From assembly GCA_009996615.1 (NCBI GenBank), contig JAACZU010000021.1, positions 1 through 49,200 of the forward strand: a stretch of DNA of 49,200 bases, in the 5' to 3' direction. The position numbers and the translations under genes were made by a program. The notes below the pieces were generated by a model. It was not told the origin of the DNA and searched no databases. It saw only the letters and a list, made by a program, of their open reading frames with translations. Shown piece by piece: positions 37,536 to 47,189 of this stretch; within the stretch, counting starts at the first letter, position 1, and the number at the start of each line of letters is the position of its first letter. The DNA comes from Rhodanobacteraceae bacterium (lineage in GTDB: Bacteria; Pseudomonadota; Gammaproteobacteria; Xanthomonadales; Rhodanobacteraceae).

Positions 37536-38960
37536 CTACGCCTGAGCGTCGCGCGAGGCCTGCCAGGCGGCCAGCGCCGCCGCGCGCGACCGCGCGAGGT
37601 CGACCAGCGGCGCCGGGTAGCCGCAGCGCGCGGCCACGGCCGGCGCGGTCCACGGCTCGTGCAGCAGGTCCAGCGGCAGCTGCGCCAACTCGGGCAGCCA
37701 GCGGCGCAGGTAGGTGCCGTCCGGATCGAACTTGCGCGCCTGCGCGACCGGGTTGAACACGCGGAAGTACGGCGCCGCGTCGGCGCCGCAGCCGGCCACC
37801 CACTGCCAGCCGAGCGTGTTGTTGGCGAGGTCGGCATCGACCAGCGTGTCCCAGAACCACTGCGCGCCGTGCCGCCAGTGCTGGCGCAGGTTCTTGGTCA
37901 GCAGGCTGCCGACGACCATGCGCACCCGGTTGTGCATCCAGCCGGTGTGCCACAGCTCGCGCATGCCGGCATCGACCAGCGGGATGCCGGTGCGGCCGCG
38001 CCGCCAGCGTTCGAGCCGGGTCTCGTCCGGCGCCTGCCACAGCGCCTCGTCGAAGCGCGGGTTGAAGTTGCGCTGCGGCGTGTGCGGGAAGTGGTACAGC
38101 AGGTGGTGCGCGAACTCGCGCCAGCCCAGCTCTCGCAGGAACGGCTCGTGGTCCGGGCGCCGGCGCGCATCGACACGCTGCGCGTGCGCGTGCAGCGCGT
38201 GGCGGATCTGCCGCGGCGAGATCTCGCCGAAATGCAGGTGCGGCGACAGCCGCGAGGTGCCGTGCCGGCCCGGCAGGTCGCGGGCGTGCGCATAATCGGC
38301 GGCCGCGTCGTCGCAGAACAGCTCCAGCTGCGCCTGCGCGCCGGCCTCGCCAGGCTGCCACTGCGCGGCCAGGCCGGCGTCCCAGCGGATCCGCGGCAAC
38401 AACGCCAGCGCCTCCAGCGGCACGCCGCCGGGCACGTCCAGCCAGGCCGCCGCGGCCGGCTCTGGCAGCGGCGGCTCGCTGCCGACCAGGGTCCGCGCCT
38501 GGCGCCAGAACGGCGTGAACACGCGGTACGGCTCGCCCTGCTGCGTCTGCACCTGCCACGGCTCGACCCACAGCGCGGCGGCGTGGCTGTGCACCGCCAC
38601 GCCCTGCTCGCGCAGCGCGGCCTTGACCTGCGTGTCGCGCGCGATCGCGGTCGGCTCGTACAGGCGGTTCCAGTAGACCGCGCTGGCGCCGCTGCGCCGC
38701 ACCAGCTCGCGCAGTTCGACGAGCGTGTCGCCGGCGCGCAGGTGCAAGCGCGCGCCGCGCGCGCCGAGACGCTGCTGCAGCGCGGCCAGCGAGTGATGCA
38801 GCCACCAGCGGCTCGCCGCGCCGGGCGACCACGGCGCGTCTTCGTGCGGCGCATGGATATAGACCGGCACGATGCGCGCGTGTGCGGCGCAGGCGGCGGA
38901 CAGGGCCGGGTTGTCGGCCAGGCGCAGGTCGCGCCGGAACAGCACCAGCGCGGTCGTCAT
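37536..38960 (-). CDS. phrB: Deoxyribodipyrimidine photolyase (class I CPD)
   Basis: The 474-residue flavoenzyme uses blue light to split pyrimidine dimers. It opens with LVLFRRDLRLADNPAL (5-20), the antenna domain, and ends with the FAD domain (TGWMHNRVRMVVGSLLTK; TLVDADLANNTLGWQWVAG), where the conserved Trp and Asn residues for electron transfer are present. Its pairing with the lipid operon fits a light/singlet-oxygen response. No divergent regulator is visible upstream: the 251 bp before its start to the ssb stop hold nothing I recognise. Confidence 0.96.
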   Translation of the reverse strand: MTTALVLFRRDLRLADNPALSAACAAHARIVPVYIHAPHEDAPWSPGAASRWWLHHSLAALQQRLGARGARLHLRAGDTLVELRELVRRSGASAVYWNRLYEPTAIARDTQVKAALREQGVAVHSHAAALWVEPWQVQTQQGEPYRVFTPFWRQARTLVGSEPPLPEPAAAAWLDVPGGVPLEALALLPRIRWDAGLAAQWQPGEAGAQAQLELFCDDAAADYAHARDLPGRHGTSRLSPHLHFGEISPRQIRHALHAHAQRVDARRRPDHEPFLRELGWREFAHHLLYHFPHTPQRNFNPRFDEALWQAPDETRLERWRRGRTGIPLVDAGMRELWHTGWMHNRVRMVVGSLLTKNLRQHWRHGAQWFWDTLVDADLANNTLGWQWVAGCGADAAPYFRVFNPVAQARKFDPDGTYLRRWLPELAQLPLDLLHEPWTAPAVAARCGYPAPLVDLARSRAAALAAWQASRDAQA

Positions 38961-39211
38961 CGGCGCGCTCCGCGGAAAGCGGACGACGGCGCGGGCCCGT
39001 GCCCGCGGCAGGCAACGGCAAGGAGCGGCGTGTTCATGGATCGGAGCGGGCGCCTGTTCGCGAGGACGAAGGCCGTGGCCGGCGCTCGACGCCCGCCACG
39101 GCAGGTTCCGCTATACGCGGCAGGAACGCCGCCGGATGCAGGCACGGGACGCTGCCGTGCCAATGCCGGACCGCGGGCGGCGCGCCGGGCCGCCGCGGTC
39201 GGCCAGGTGCG

Positions 39212-39736
39212 TCAGAACGGGATGTCGTCGTCGTCGAAACCGTCGGTCGGCGGCGCCATCGGCGCCGGGGACGCCTGGCGCGGCGCACCCTGCGGCGCGC
39301 GCGCCGGGCCACGTTCGCCGCCGCGCTCGCGGCCGTAGCCGCCGCCGCCACCACCACCACCACCGTAGCCGCCACCTTCGCCGCCACCACCGGCACCACC
39401 ACCGCCGCCGAGCATCTGCATCTCGTTGGCGACGATGTCGGTCGTGTAGCGCTCGATGCCATCCTTGTCGGTGTACTTGTTCGTGCGCAGCGAGCCTTCG
39501 ATGTAGACCTGCCGGCCCTTCTTCAGGTATTCGCCGGCGATCTCGCCGAGCTTGCCGAACAGCACCACGCGGTGCCATTCGGTGCGCTCCTGGTTCTCGC
39601 CGGTCTGCTTGTCGCGCCAGCTCTCGGAGGTGGCCAGGCGGATGTTCGTGATCGCGCCGCCGTTGGCGGTGTAGCGCGTTTCCGGATCCGCCCCGAGGTT
39701 GCCGACCAGGATGACCTTGTTGATGCCGCGTGCCAT
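39212..39736 (-). CDS. ssb: Single-stranded DNA-binding protein
   Basis: The 174-residue protein has the OB fold (1-110; [19 protein letters not shown]), a glycine-rich linker (about 112-145) and the acidic tail DDDDIPF at the end, which recruits repair and replication partners. Length is normal. The start at 39736 follows the ribosome-binding site GGAAG; an upstream in-frame ATG at 39865 adds unrelated sequence. It is divergent from ispB across 189 bp. Confidence 0.97.
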   Translation of the reverse strand: MARGINKVILVGNLGADPETRYTANGGAITNIRLATSESWRDKQTGENQERTEWHRVVLFGKLGEIAGEYLKKGRQVYIEGSLRTNKYTDKDGIERYTTDIVANEMQMLGGGGGAGGGGEGGGYGGGGGGGGGYGRERGGERGPARAPQGAPRQASPAPMAPPTDGFDDDDIPF

Positions 39737-39890
39737 GTAATGCTTCCTCTGCCGGGATTTCAGCGTGGCGCGCAGGATAGCATTGCGCACCGGTCGGCTC
39801 GCCGGCGCCGCTGCGCGCAACCGCGTCCGCCGGCGCCGCGCGATGCTGTCAGCCGCCTCGCACACGCGCCGGCACGCCGGGGCGGGCGGC

Positions 39891-39896
39891 TATAAT
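39891..39896 (+). promoter_or_regulatory. Candidate -10 element for ispB
   Basis: A perfect TATAAT, 30 bases upstream of the ispB TTG start, in GC-rich surroundings. The -35 is not recognisable. Confidence 0.45.
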
Positions 39897-39925
39897 CGCC
39901 GCCCCGCGCCCAGGATGCCGTTGCC

Positions 39926-40933
39926 TTGATCTCCGCCGCCCCGCTGCCCGCCTCCGCCGCCGTCGACCGCTTCGCCCAGGTCCAAGCCTTCGCCGCCGCC
40001 GACATGGCCGCGGTCGATGCGCTGATCCGCACGCGCCTGGCCTCCGACGTCGTGCTGATCAACCAGGTCGCCGAGCACATCATCGGCGGCGGCGGCAAGC
40101 GCCTGCGGCCGATGCTGCACCTGATCGCCGCGCGCGCGGCCGGCTACGCCGGGCGCGACCACCTGCCGCTGGCCGCGCTGATCGAGTTCATCCACACCTC
40201 GACCCTGCTGCACGACGACGTGGTCGACGAGTCGGACCTGCGCCGCGGCCGCAAGACCGCCAACGCGGTGTGGGGCAACGCGGCCAGCGTGCTGGTCGGC
40301 GATTTCCTGTACTCGCGCTCGTTCCAGATGATGGTCGAGCTCGACAGCATGCGCGTGATGCGCATCCTCGCCGACACCACCAACCGCATCGCCGAGGGCG
40401 AGGTGCTGCAGCTGCTCAACATCGGCAACCCCGACACGCACGAGCAGGCCTACCTCGACGTGATCGAGCGCAAGACCGCGGTGCTGTTCGCCGCCGCGAC
40501 GCGCCTGGGCGCCGTGCTGGCCGGCCTGCCGGCCGCGCAGGAGGACGCGCTGGCGCGCTATGGCCTCGACCTCGGCTACGCGTTCCAGATCGCCGACGAC
40601 GTGCTCGACTACGCCTCCGACGCCGACACGCTCGGCAAGGCGATCGGCCACGACCTGGCCGAGGGCAAGCCGACGCTGCCGCTGATCCTCGCGATCGCGC
40701 GCAGCGAGCCGGCGCAGGCCGCGCGCCTGAAGCAGGCGCTGCAGGCCGGCGGCGGCGATGCGCTCGACGAGGTGCTCGCCGCGATCCACGCCACCGGCGC
40801 GCTGGACGCCTCGCGCGAGCGCGCGCACCGCTACGCCGCCAGCGCGCGCGACGCGCTCGGCGCGCTGGCGCCGTCGGCCGCGCGCGACGCGCTGGCGGTG
40901 CTGGCCGACTACGCGGTCGACCGCACCCGCTAG
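39926..40933 (+). CDS. ispB: Polyprenyl (octaprenyl) diphosphate synthase
   Basis: The 335-residue trans-prenyltransferase makes the side chain of ubiquinone. The first aspartate-rich motif is DDVVDESDLRRG (97-108) and the second DDVLDYASD (224-232). The residues before the first motif are small, which fits a long-chain product. The start is a TTG at 39926 with AGGA at the right distance; the ATG slightly upstream is out of frame and stops at once. An essential gene in related bacteria. Confidence 0.93.
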   Translation: MISAAPLPASAAVDRFAQVQAFAAADMAAVDALIRTRLASDVVLINQVAEHIIGGGGKRLRPMLHLIAARAAGYAGRDHLPLAALIEFIHTSTLLHDDVVDESDLRRGRKTANAVWGNAASVLVGDFLYSRSFQMMVELDSMRVMRILADTTNRIAEGEVLQLLNIGNPDTHEQAYLDVIERKTAVLFAAATRLGAVLAGLPAAQEDALARYGLDLGYAFQIADDVLDYASDADTLGKAIGHDLAEGKPTLPLILAIARSEPAQAARLKQALQAGGGDALDEVLAAIHATGALDASRERAHRYAASARDALGALAPSAARDALAVLADYAVDRTR

Positions 40934-41064
40934 CAGCCCCTCGCGCCGCGGCCAAGGCGCGCGGCGCGCACGAGCGTCCGATCCTCGTCGCGGCGATTCC
41001 GCCGCGGCGCATTTGCAGCGACAATAGGCGGTTTTCCGCGCGCCTCGCGGCCCCGGCCCTGCCC

Positions 41065-42504
41065 ATGAGCGACCTCGACACCCGCCCGCACAGCCACCTG
41101 CAAAGCCAGCTCGCGCGGGTCGCCGAGCTGCTGCGCCGCCAGCACCTGGTCGAGGACCTCGCGCAGCGCCAGCACGGCGAGCACCAGGACCTCGTCGACG
41201 GCCTGCTGCACCGCCAGCACCTGGCCGAGCTGCAGCGCGAAATCGACGCGTTGCATCCGGCCGACGTCGCCTACCTTCTCGAGGCGCTGCCGCCCGAGGA
41301 CCGCCTGGCGATCTGGGATCTGGTCAAGGCCGACCGCGACGGCGAGATCCTGCTCGAAGTCTCCGACGCGGTGCGCGAATCGCTGCTGGCGGACATGGAC
41401 AAGCCCGAGCTGCTGGCCGCCGCCGGCCAGCTCGACGGCGACGAGCTGGCCGAGCTGGCCGAGGACCTGCCCGACGACGTGCTGCACGAGCTGATGCAGC
41501 GCCTCAACGCCGAGCAGCGCGAGCGCTTCCAGTCGGCGATGGCGTGGGAGGACGACCAGGTCGGCGCGATCATGGACTTCGACATGGTCACGATCCGCGA
41601 GGACGTGACGCTGGAGACCGTGCTGCGCTACCTGCGCCGGCTGAAGGAGCTGCCGCACCAGACCGACAAGCTGTTCGTGGTCAACACCGACAACGTGCTG
41701 ACCGGCGTGCTGCCGATCCGCTGGCTGCTGGTGAACGATCCGGCCAAGCGCGTCAGCCAGGTCATGGCCGCCGATGCCAACACGTTCCATCCGGAGGACG
41801 ACGTCGCGGAGACCGCGCAGGCGTTCGAGCGCTACGACCTCGTCACCGCGCCGGTGGTCGACGACGCCGGCCGCCTGATCGGCCGCGTGACCGTCGACGC
41901 GATGGTCGACGTGATCCGCGAGGAGAGCGACGCCGAGGTGCGCGAGCGCTTCGGCCTGCGCGAGGACGAGGACATCTTCGCCTCGGTCTGGAGCTCGCTG
42001 AAGAACCGCTGGGCATGGCTGGCGATCAACCTGGTCACCGCGTTCATCGCCTCGCGCGTGATCGGCGTGTTCGAAGACTCGATCCACCAGCTCGTCGCGC
42101 TGGCGACGCTGATGCCGATCGTCGCCGGCATCGGCGGCAACTCCGGCAACCAGACCATCACGATGATCGTGCGCGCGCTCGCGCTCGGCCAGCTCGGGCA
42201 GGCCAGCGCCAGGCGCCTGCTGCGCAAGGAACTGGGCGTGGCGCTCGCCAACGGCCTGATCTGGGGCAGCGTGATCGGCTGCGTCGCCTGGCTGCTGTAC
42301 GACAACGTGCCGCTCGGCCTGGTCATGACCGCCGCGATGACGCTGAACCTGCTGCTCGCCGCGCTGATGGGCGTGCTGATCCCGATGACGCTGCTGAAGT
42401 TCGGCCGCGACCCGGCGATGGGCTCGAGCGTGATGATCACCGCGCTGACCGACAGCGGCGGCTTCTTCATCTTCCTCGGGCTGGCGACGCTGTTCCTGGT
42501 CTGA
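41065..42504 (+). CDS. mgtE: MgtE family magnesium transporter
   Basis: The 479-residue protein has the acidic cytoplasmic N domain (about 1-160), two CBS domains (about 165-290) that gate the channel by sensing Mg2+, and five membrane helices (about 315-479) with MPIVAGIGGNSGNQTITM at about 350-367, the selectivity-region signature. It imports Mg2+ across the inner membrane. The ATG at 41065 was chosen from the family start; the 131-bp gap upstream holds no riboswitch that I recognise. Confidence 0.95.
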   Translation: MSDLDTRPHSHLQSQLARVAELLRRQHLVEDLAQRQHGEHQDLVDGLLHRQHLAELQREIDALHPADVAYLLEALPPEDRLAIWDLVKADRDGEILLEVSDAVRESLLADMDKPELLAAAGQLDGDELAELAEDLPDDVLHELMQRLNAEQRERFQSAMAWEDDQVGAIMDFDMVTIREDVTLETVLRYLRRLKELPHQTDKLFVVNTDNVLTGVLPIRWLLVNDPAKRVSQVMAADANTFHPEDDVAETAQAFERYDLVTAPVVDDAGRLIGRVTVDAMVDVIREESDAEVRERFGLREDEDIFASVWSSLKNRWAWLAINLVTAFIASRVIGVFEDSIHQLVALATLMPIVAGIGGNSGNQTITMIVRALALGQLGQASARRLLRKELGVALANGLIWGSVIGCVAWLLYDNVPLGLVMTAAMTLNLLLAALMGVLIPMTLLKFGRDPAMGSSVMITALTDSGGFFIFLGLATLFLV

Positions 42505-42535
42505 GCCGCGCCAGCAGGCGGACAATGGCGCCTCG

Positions 42536-42883
42536 TCAGCAGGGCCCGGCCCCCATGGCGGCGCCCATCTGGCGGAGGAGTTCCATCGGTGTATCCGCGC
42601 CCACATAAATTGCAAACCCGACACCGCGCGCGACCACGAACGCCGCGAGCACGGCGAGTGCGCCGCCCAAGCGCACGGTCAGACCGGCTGCGCGCAATGC
42701 CACCAGCAGCAGCACAACCGCCAACGAGGCGGCACCCCAGACGAATGGTGCATGCCAAGCGTAGCCACCGCAGGCGCTGAAGCCATCCCAGCCGCCAGCC
42801 AGAAGGGCAACGGCTCCTCCGGAGGCGGCGATGGCGCACGGTCGCCGACGCGCGGACACGGGCCTACGACAGTCCTGCAGCAT
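42536..42883 (-). CDS. Small membrane protein of unknown function
   Basis: The 115-residue protein has a basic N-terminus (MLQDCRRPVSARRR) and about three hydrophobic helices (roughly 17-33, 44-66 and 71-90). No family recognised. Codon use is like other genes here and the opposite frames look worse, so I favour a real gene. An upstream in-frame ATG at 42904 is possible. It is convergent with mgtE. The next 153 bp (42884-43036) show nothing. Confidence 0.5.
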   Translation of the reverse strand: MLQDCRRPVSARRRPCAIAASGGAVALLAGGWDGFSACGGYAWHAPFVWGAASLAVVLLLVALRAAGLTVRLGGALAVLAAFVVARGVGFAIYVGADTPMELLRQMGAAMGAGPC

Positions 42884-43036
42884 GCCATCCCCCGGGGCAT
42901 CCACCGGCGCGAACGTCGGGCCGGCAGACGCACAAGACCCGCATCGGACTCAATGTTCCGACCAAGAGCACCGGCGTCCAATCGGCCGCCCCCAGGAGAC
43001 GAGACTTCATTCTGCGCCCCGGATTTCCCGCCGTCG

Positions 43037-43540
43037 TCAACGCGTGTCGACGATGATCGACTGGGCCCGCTCCGCTTCCGTCGGCGGCTCGAACTGCCGC
43101 TCCATGAAGTCGAACATCGGCGGCGTGACCTCGAACGAATACGTCTCGCCCCTTTCGGCATTCCGCGCGAGCACGCGGCTGCGGCGGATCTCGTACGGCG
43201 CGTCGACAAAATGCAGTTGCGCGCGGCCGCCGCCAGCGGCGGCCCTCGCCTGCCATTCATCGCGCCCCTTGGCCTTCATGAAGCCAAGGTCCAGTACGAC
43301 GGCGCCTCCCGTGGCAACGATCGCAGCCGCCGTGGACCCGATGCGCAGCTCGCATCGCCGGACCCGCTCCATCACCCATCCAAAGTCCATCGGCCTGGGC
43401 AGATCCGGCCCATACAGCTGGCCCATCCACTCATCGATGGAGAACAGGACACCATCGACCCGCGCAGACAGCTGCCGCGAATAGGTCGACTTGCCGGCCC
43501 CCTGGGGACCGAAGACCAAATGGAAAGCGCCCTTCGACAT
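43037..43540 (-). CDS. AAA-type ATP-binding protein / small kinase (AAA_33-like)
   Basis: The 167-residue protein has a Walker A GPQGAGKS (11-18), a following Asp36 in FSIDEWMGQ and Arg-rich lid segments (RRSRVLARNAERGE near 125-138), like P-loop kinases of the zeta-toxin/Gluconokinase type. The phosphate acceptor is unknown. It could be a nucleotide or small-molecule kinase; no antitoxin-like partner is adjacent. The start at 43540 (MSKGAFHLVFGPQG) is the family-like one. Confidence 0.8.
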   Translation of the reverse strand: MSKGAFHLVFGPQGAGKSTYSRQLSARVDGVLFSIDEWMGQLYGPDLPRPMDFGWVMERVRRCELRIGSTAAAIVATGGAVVLDLGFMKAKGRDEWQARAAAGGGRAQLHFVDAPYEIRRSRVLARNAERGETYSFEVTPPMFDFMERQFEPPTEAERAQSIIVDTR

Positions 43541-43625
43541 TCTTTTCCATCCTGCAAATGGCGGCATCCAGGCCCGATCGAAATTGAAGGCCGCCGCATC
43601 AGTAACGCATCCGCGCCCGCCGCGC

Positions 43626-44012
43626 TCACTGGCCAGCCGGCGGTTGCCACAGCTCCAGCTTGTTGCCCTCCGGGTCGATGACCCAGCCGAACTTGCCGAA
43701 TTCGGATTCGTCGACCTTGTCGACGACGTTGCAGCCTTCGCTGCGCAGTGCGACGAGCAACGCGTCCAGGTCGGCGACCCTGTAGTTGATCATGAAAGGT
43801 GCCTGGCCCGGCTCGAAGTAGCTCGTGTCGGCCTTGAAGGGGCTCCACACCGTCGTTCCGGTGCCGGACGGGTTGTCCTCGGACGCCCATCGAAATGCCG
43901 CGCCGCCCCATTGCTCGACATCGATCCCCAAATGCACCCGATACCATTCGGCCAGGGCCGCCGGATCCTTCGACTTGAAGAAGATCCCGCCGATGCCGGT
44001 AACGCGTTTCAT
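43626..44012 (-). CDS. VOC/glyoxalase superfamily protein
   Basis: The 128-residue protein has the paired beta-alpha-beta modules of the vicinal-oxygen-chelate fold: ITGIGGIFFKSKDPAALAEWY (about 4-24, in frame) and FGWVIDPEGNKLELWQPP (107-124). The C-terminal Glu of ELWQ is the usual metal ligand. Substrate unknown; such proteins include lyases, dioxygenases and antibiotic-resistance proteins. GGGGGT precedes the ATG at 44012. Confidence 0.88.
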   Translation of the reverse strand: MKRVTGIGGIFFKSKDPAALAEWYRVHLGIDVEQWGGAAFRWASEDNPSGTGTTVWSPFKADTSYFEPGQAPFMINYRVADLDALLVALRSEGCNVVDKVDESEFGKFGWVIDPEGNKLELWQPPAGQ

Positions 44013-44189
44013 AAGACCCCCGAGAGAACACCCCAGAACGTGGAAAACCCGACGACGAAGGAACCGGTTCCATCCCCGCGCCATCCCGCATGATGCCGTC
44101 GCATCCGCCGCGTGCGGATGCGGGACACCGGGCGCCTTGCGCATGGCGCCGGAACGCGACATAGCGTCCCGGCGCTCTCGTTTCCGCGC

Positions 44190-47042
44190 TCAGTTGAAGC
44201 CGTTGCGGAAAATGCCCTCGTGGTACGCCGGGCCGCCCTCGAACAGGATGGCATTGGCGGTCGCCGGGCGATAGCTGCCGAACTGGCCGTTGTCGAGGCT
44301 GAGCTGCCAGGTGTCCGGCGCGATCCGGGTGGCGCGGCTGGAGAAGTCGTACCAGCCGACGGTGGCCGGATCGCCCGGCACGGAGGGTCCGAAGAAGCGC
44401 AGCGAGTGGCCGGCGCCGAAGCTGGCGCCGTGGAACTTCAGCGTCACCATGGCCTTCTGGCAGTTCAGGATTTCGAAGCGCGCCAGCTGGCGCGGGTAGG
44501 CGTAGGCGTCGCCGTAGCTGGAGACATCGGTACCGTGATAGGCGGCGTACACCGACTGCACGTCCACCGACTGCGCGCAGGTGCCGCTGATCGGCGTCAC
44601 GGCGACGGTGAAGTACGGGCTGGACGCCGCGGGCGCGTTGACGCCGCCTGACGCGCTGGCCAGGGAGCCGACGTTGGCCTCCTGCGCATCGGGAATGCCG
44701 TTGCCGTTGCCGTCGCCCCCGTTCGGGGCGGCGTTTTCGACCGCGTCGGGCACGCCGTCGGCATCGGCATCGGGCGACTGGGTCAGGCTCCACACGCCGC
44801 TGTTGGTGCCGGCATAGAGCATGCTGGAATCGACCGGATCGACCTGCAGCGCCAGCGCCGCATCGGCCGGCAGGCCCACGCTGATGGAGGTCCAGGATGC
44901 GCCGCTGTTGGTGCTCTTGTAGACGCCGCCGGGATTGCCCGCCGTGCCGCCGCCGGCAGCGTAGACCACGGCCGGATTGCCCGGATCGACGTAGATCGCG
45001 CGGATGTCGACCGAGGTCAGCCCGGTGCTGGCGTTGCTCCAGTTCGCACCGCCGTCGAGCGTGTGGTAGATGCCGCCGGCCACGGCCGTGGCGCCGCTGA
45101 GGTCGATCACCGAGCACCACAGCTCGAGCGGATTGGCCGGATTGATGGCCAGGCTGAGCACGTCCAGCGCGGTGCTCACGGAACCCGAGCGGCGCGGCAA
45201 GCCCGTGCTGCGCAGGCTCCAGGTGGCGCCGCCATCGGTGCTGCGGAACACGCCGTTCGGAATCGTCGGCACCGGCACGGCGACGGGGTTGTAGCTGACG
45301 CTGGTGCCGGCGAACAGCTCCTGCGGATTGGCCGGATTGATCACGATCGGCACCACCAGCACCGACTGGCCGTCGAGGTAGGCGGGCGGCGTGGCGGGAA
45401 TCGGCTGCGGGATGCCGGCATCGCTGCTGGCCCACGAATCCCCGCCGTTGGTGCTCTTCATGATGCGGAAACCGAACGCGCCCGACACGCTGCGGCCATT
45501 GGCGGTGGCATACAGCGTCTGCAGCGGCCCCGTGGTGCAGGGCCCCGCGGGCGGCGGGGCGGCGCAGGAACGCGGGTCGAGCACGAGGCTGCGCACGGTG
45601 CCGACGTTCGGCGCGCCTGCGAACAGCGGCAGCCCGCCGTCGATCGTGCTCCAGGTATTGCCACCATCGACGCTGCGGTAGATGCCGCCGTTGCGCGCGT
45701 CCACGCCGCTGGACTGGCCGCTGCGGCCGGTGGCGTAGATCCGCGTGCTGCCGATGCCGGCCGACCGGGTGGTCGGGTCGATGGTGACGGAGCGGATCTG
45801 GTAGGCGGCCAGGTTGGTGTTGGACGGCGCCCACGACGAGAACGGCATGCCCGGTCCGCTGGTGTTGCCGCGGTAGAGCGCGGGCGAAGGACGCGACGGG
45901 TCGCCGTAGCCGGCGAACAGGCGGTGCGTGCTGGCGTCGTGGAACATGGCCAGCGCGCGCACGTTGACCGCCGCCAGGCCATCGTTTTGTGCGCTCCAGG
46001 TGGCGCCGGCGTTGGCACTGAAGAAGATGCCGGCGTCCACCGCGCCCAGCCACAACTGCGGCGTGGCCGGATAATTGGGATGCGGCACGATGCGGCTCAC
46101 CGACACCGGGAAGCCCGCGGTCATCGCCAGCCCGCCGTTCAGCAGCGTGCTGGTGGCGCCGCCATCGGTGGAGCGGGCCAGTCCCTCGTATCCGCCGATC
46201 AGCACGGTCGTGGCACTGGCAGGGTCGGCCATCACCGACAGCGCGAGGGCGCCGCCCGCCAGCGGGCCGTTCCAGCTCAGGCCATCGTCGTCGCTGCGAT
46301 ACAGCGATCCCTCGACCGCGGCGTACACGCGGCTGCCCGCACCGAAGCTGATGTCGGTCACCTGGCCGTAGTAGGCCGGGGAAGCGCCCAGCGTGAGCGT
46401 ACCGGTCCAGGTCGCGCCGCCATCCGTGCTCAGGTACAGCGACGCCTCGTGCAGCGGATCGACCGAGACCGAGAAGTCCACGCCCGCGATGAGGCGCAGC
46501 GGGTTGGCGGGATCGACGGCCAGGTAGTTGATCGGCACGCCGTTCGGCAGGCCGCTGCCCGAAGGCAGGAAGCTCGCGCCGCTGTCGCTGCTGGCCAGCA
46601 CGCCGCTGCTCGCGGTCGCCAGATAGAGCTTGCCGGTGCCGCCGGGCGCATCGGCGATGTGGTTCACCGCGTCGCCGCTGGCCAGCGTGTAGCCGGTCTG
46701 GGCCCAGTTCTCGCCGCCGTCGGTACTGCGGTTGAAGTGCCCGAAGCTGTCGGCCACCCACAGCGTGCCCGGCGCTTCGGCGTCCATGCCCAGGGCGTAG
46801 GTGTAGCTCACCGAGCCGGTCAGCCCGGCCTCCTTGCGCGCCCAGCTCACGCCGCCGTCGTTGCTGCGGAAAATGCCGCCGCGCGTGGCCGCGTACAGCA
46901 CGCTCGGCGTCGCCGGACTCACGTACAGTCGATACACCGCGCCGCCGTAAGGGCCTTCCGACGTCCACACCCCGTTTCCGGCCAGCACGGCACCACTGAA
47001 CAGCGCGGCCACGACCGCGCCCACTCCCGCCACAGGTTTCAT
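44190..47042 (-). CDS. Large exported Asp-box (BNR/sortilin-like) repeat protein with C-terminal anchor-like domain
   Basis: The 950-residue protein has a signal peptide (1-21, cleavage near VLAGN) and about eleven Asp-box repeats of the form S-x-D-x-G-x-x-W (RSNDGGVSW, RSTDGGENW, LSTDGGATW, RSVDGGNTW, RSTDGGATW, HTLDGGANW and others) spread over roughly residues 60-760, which fold as beta-propellers. A short acidic calcium-binding-like repeat follows near 770-810 (DADADGVPDAVEN, DGNGNGIPDAQEA), then a C-terminal choice-of-anchor-U-like domain (about 815-950). No transmembrane segment or LPXTG is visible, so it is probably secreted or surface-held. The substrate is unknown. GGAGG precedes the ATG. 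Confidence 0.85.
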   Translation of the reverse strand: MKPVAGVGAVVAALFSGAVLAGNGVWTSEGPYGGAVYRLYVSPATPSVLYAATRGGIFRSNDGGVSWARKEAGLTGSVSYTYALGMDAEAPGTLWVADSFGHFNRSTDGGENWAQTGYTLASGDAVNHIADAPGGTGKLYLATASSGVLASSDSGASFLPSGSGLPNGVPINYLAVDPANPLRLIAGVDFSVSVDPLHEASLYLSTDGGATWTGTLTLGASPAYYGQVTDISFGAGSRVYAAVEGSLYRSDDDGLSWNGPLAGGALALSVMADPASATTVLIGGYEGLARSTDGGATSTLLNGGLAMTAGFPVSVSRIVPHPNYPATPQLWLGAVDAGIFFSANAGATWSAQNDGLAAVNVRALAMFHDASTHRLFAGYGDPSRPSPALYRGNTSGPGMPFSSWAPSNTNLAAYQIRSVTIDPTTRSAGIGSTRIYATGRSGQSSGVDARNGGIYRSVDGGNTWSTIDGGLPLFAGAPNVGTVRSLVLDPRSCAAPPPAGPCTTGPLQTLYATANGRSVSGAFGFRIMKSTNGGDSWASSDAGIPQPIPATPPAYLDGQSVLVVPIVINPANPQELFAGTSVSYNPVAVPVPTIPNGVFRSTDGGATWSLRSTGLPRRSGSVSTALDVLSLAINPANPLELWCSVIDLSGATAVAGGIYHTLDGGANWSNASTGLTSVDIRAIYVDPGNPAVVYAAGGGTAGNPGGVYKSTNSGASWTSISVGLPADAALALQVDPVDSSMLYAGTNSGVWSLTQSPDADADGVPDAVENAAPNGGDGNGNGIPDAQEANVGSLASASGGVNAPAASSPYFTVAVTPISGTCAQSVDVQSVYAAYHGTDVSSYGDAYAYPRQLARFEILNCQKAMVTLKFHGASFGAGHSLRFFGPSVPGDPATVGWYDFSSRATRIAPDTWQLSLDNGQFGSYRPATANAILFEGGPAYHEGIFRNGFN

Positions 47043-47189
47043 CGCGCCTCCCCTTCGGACTGGTGCGGCATCGCCCGACGCCGCCGTTTCCACCCACTGC
47101 GACGCGCAATTCTGCGCCAACTCCCCCCCGAAGAACGTGAAGGATGCGCGAGTGAAGCTGCCGACCGGCGCACGGGCGAAGCGTGAGGG

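Noticed and set aside
43037-43540. Zeta-toxin of a toxin-antitoxin pair
   Set aside because: There is a P-loop, but no small antitoxin gene overlaps or adjoins it; the nearest genes are a VOC protein and a membrane protein.
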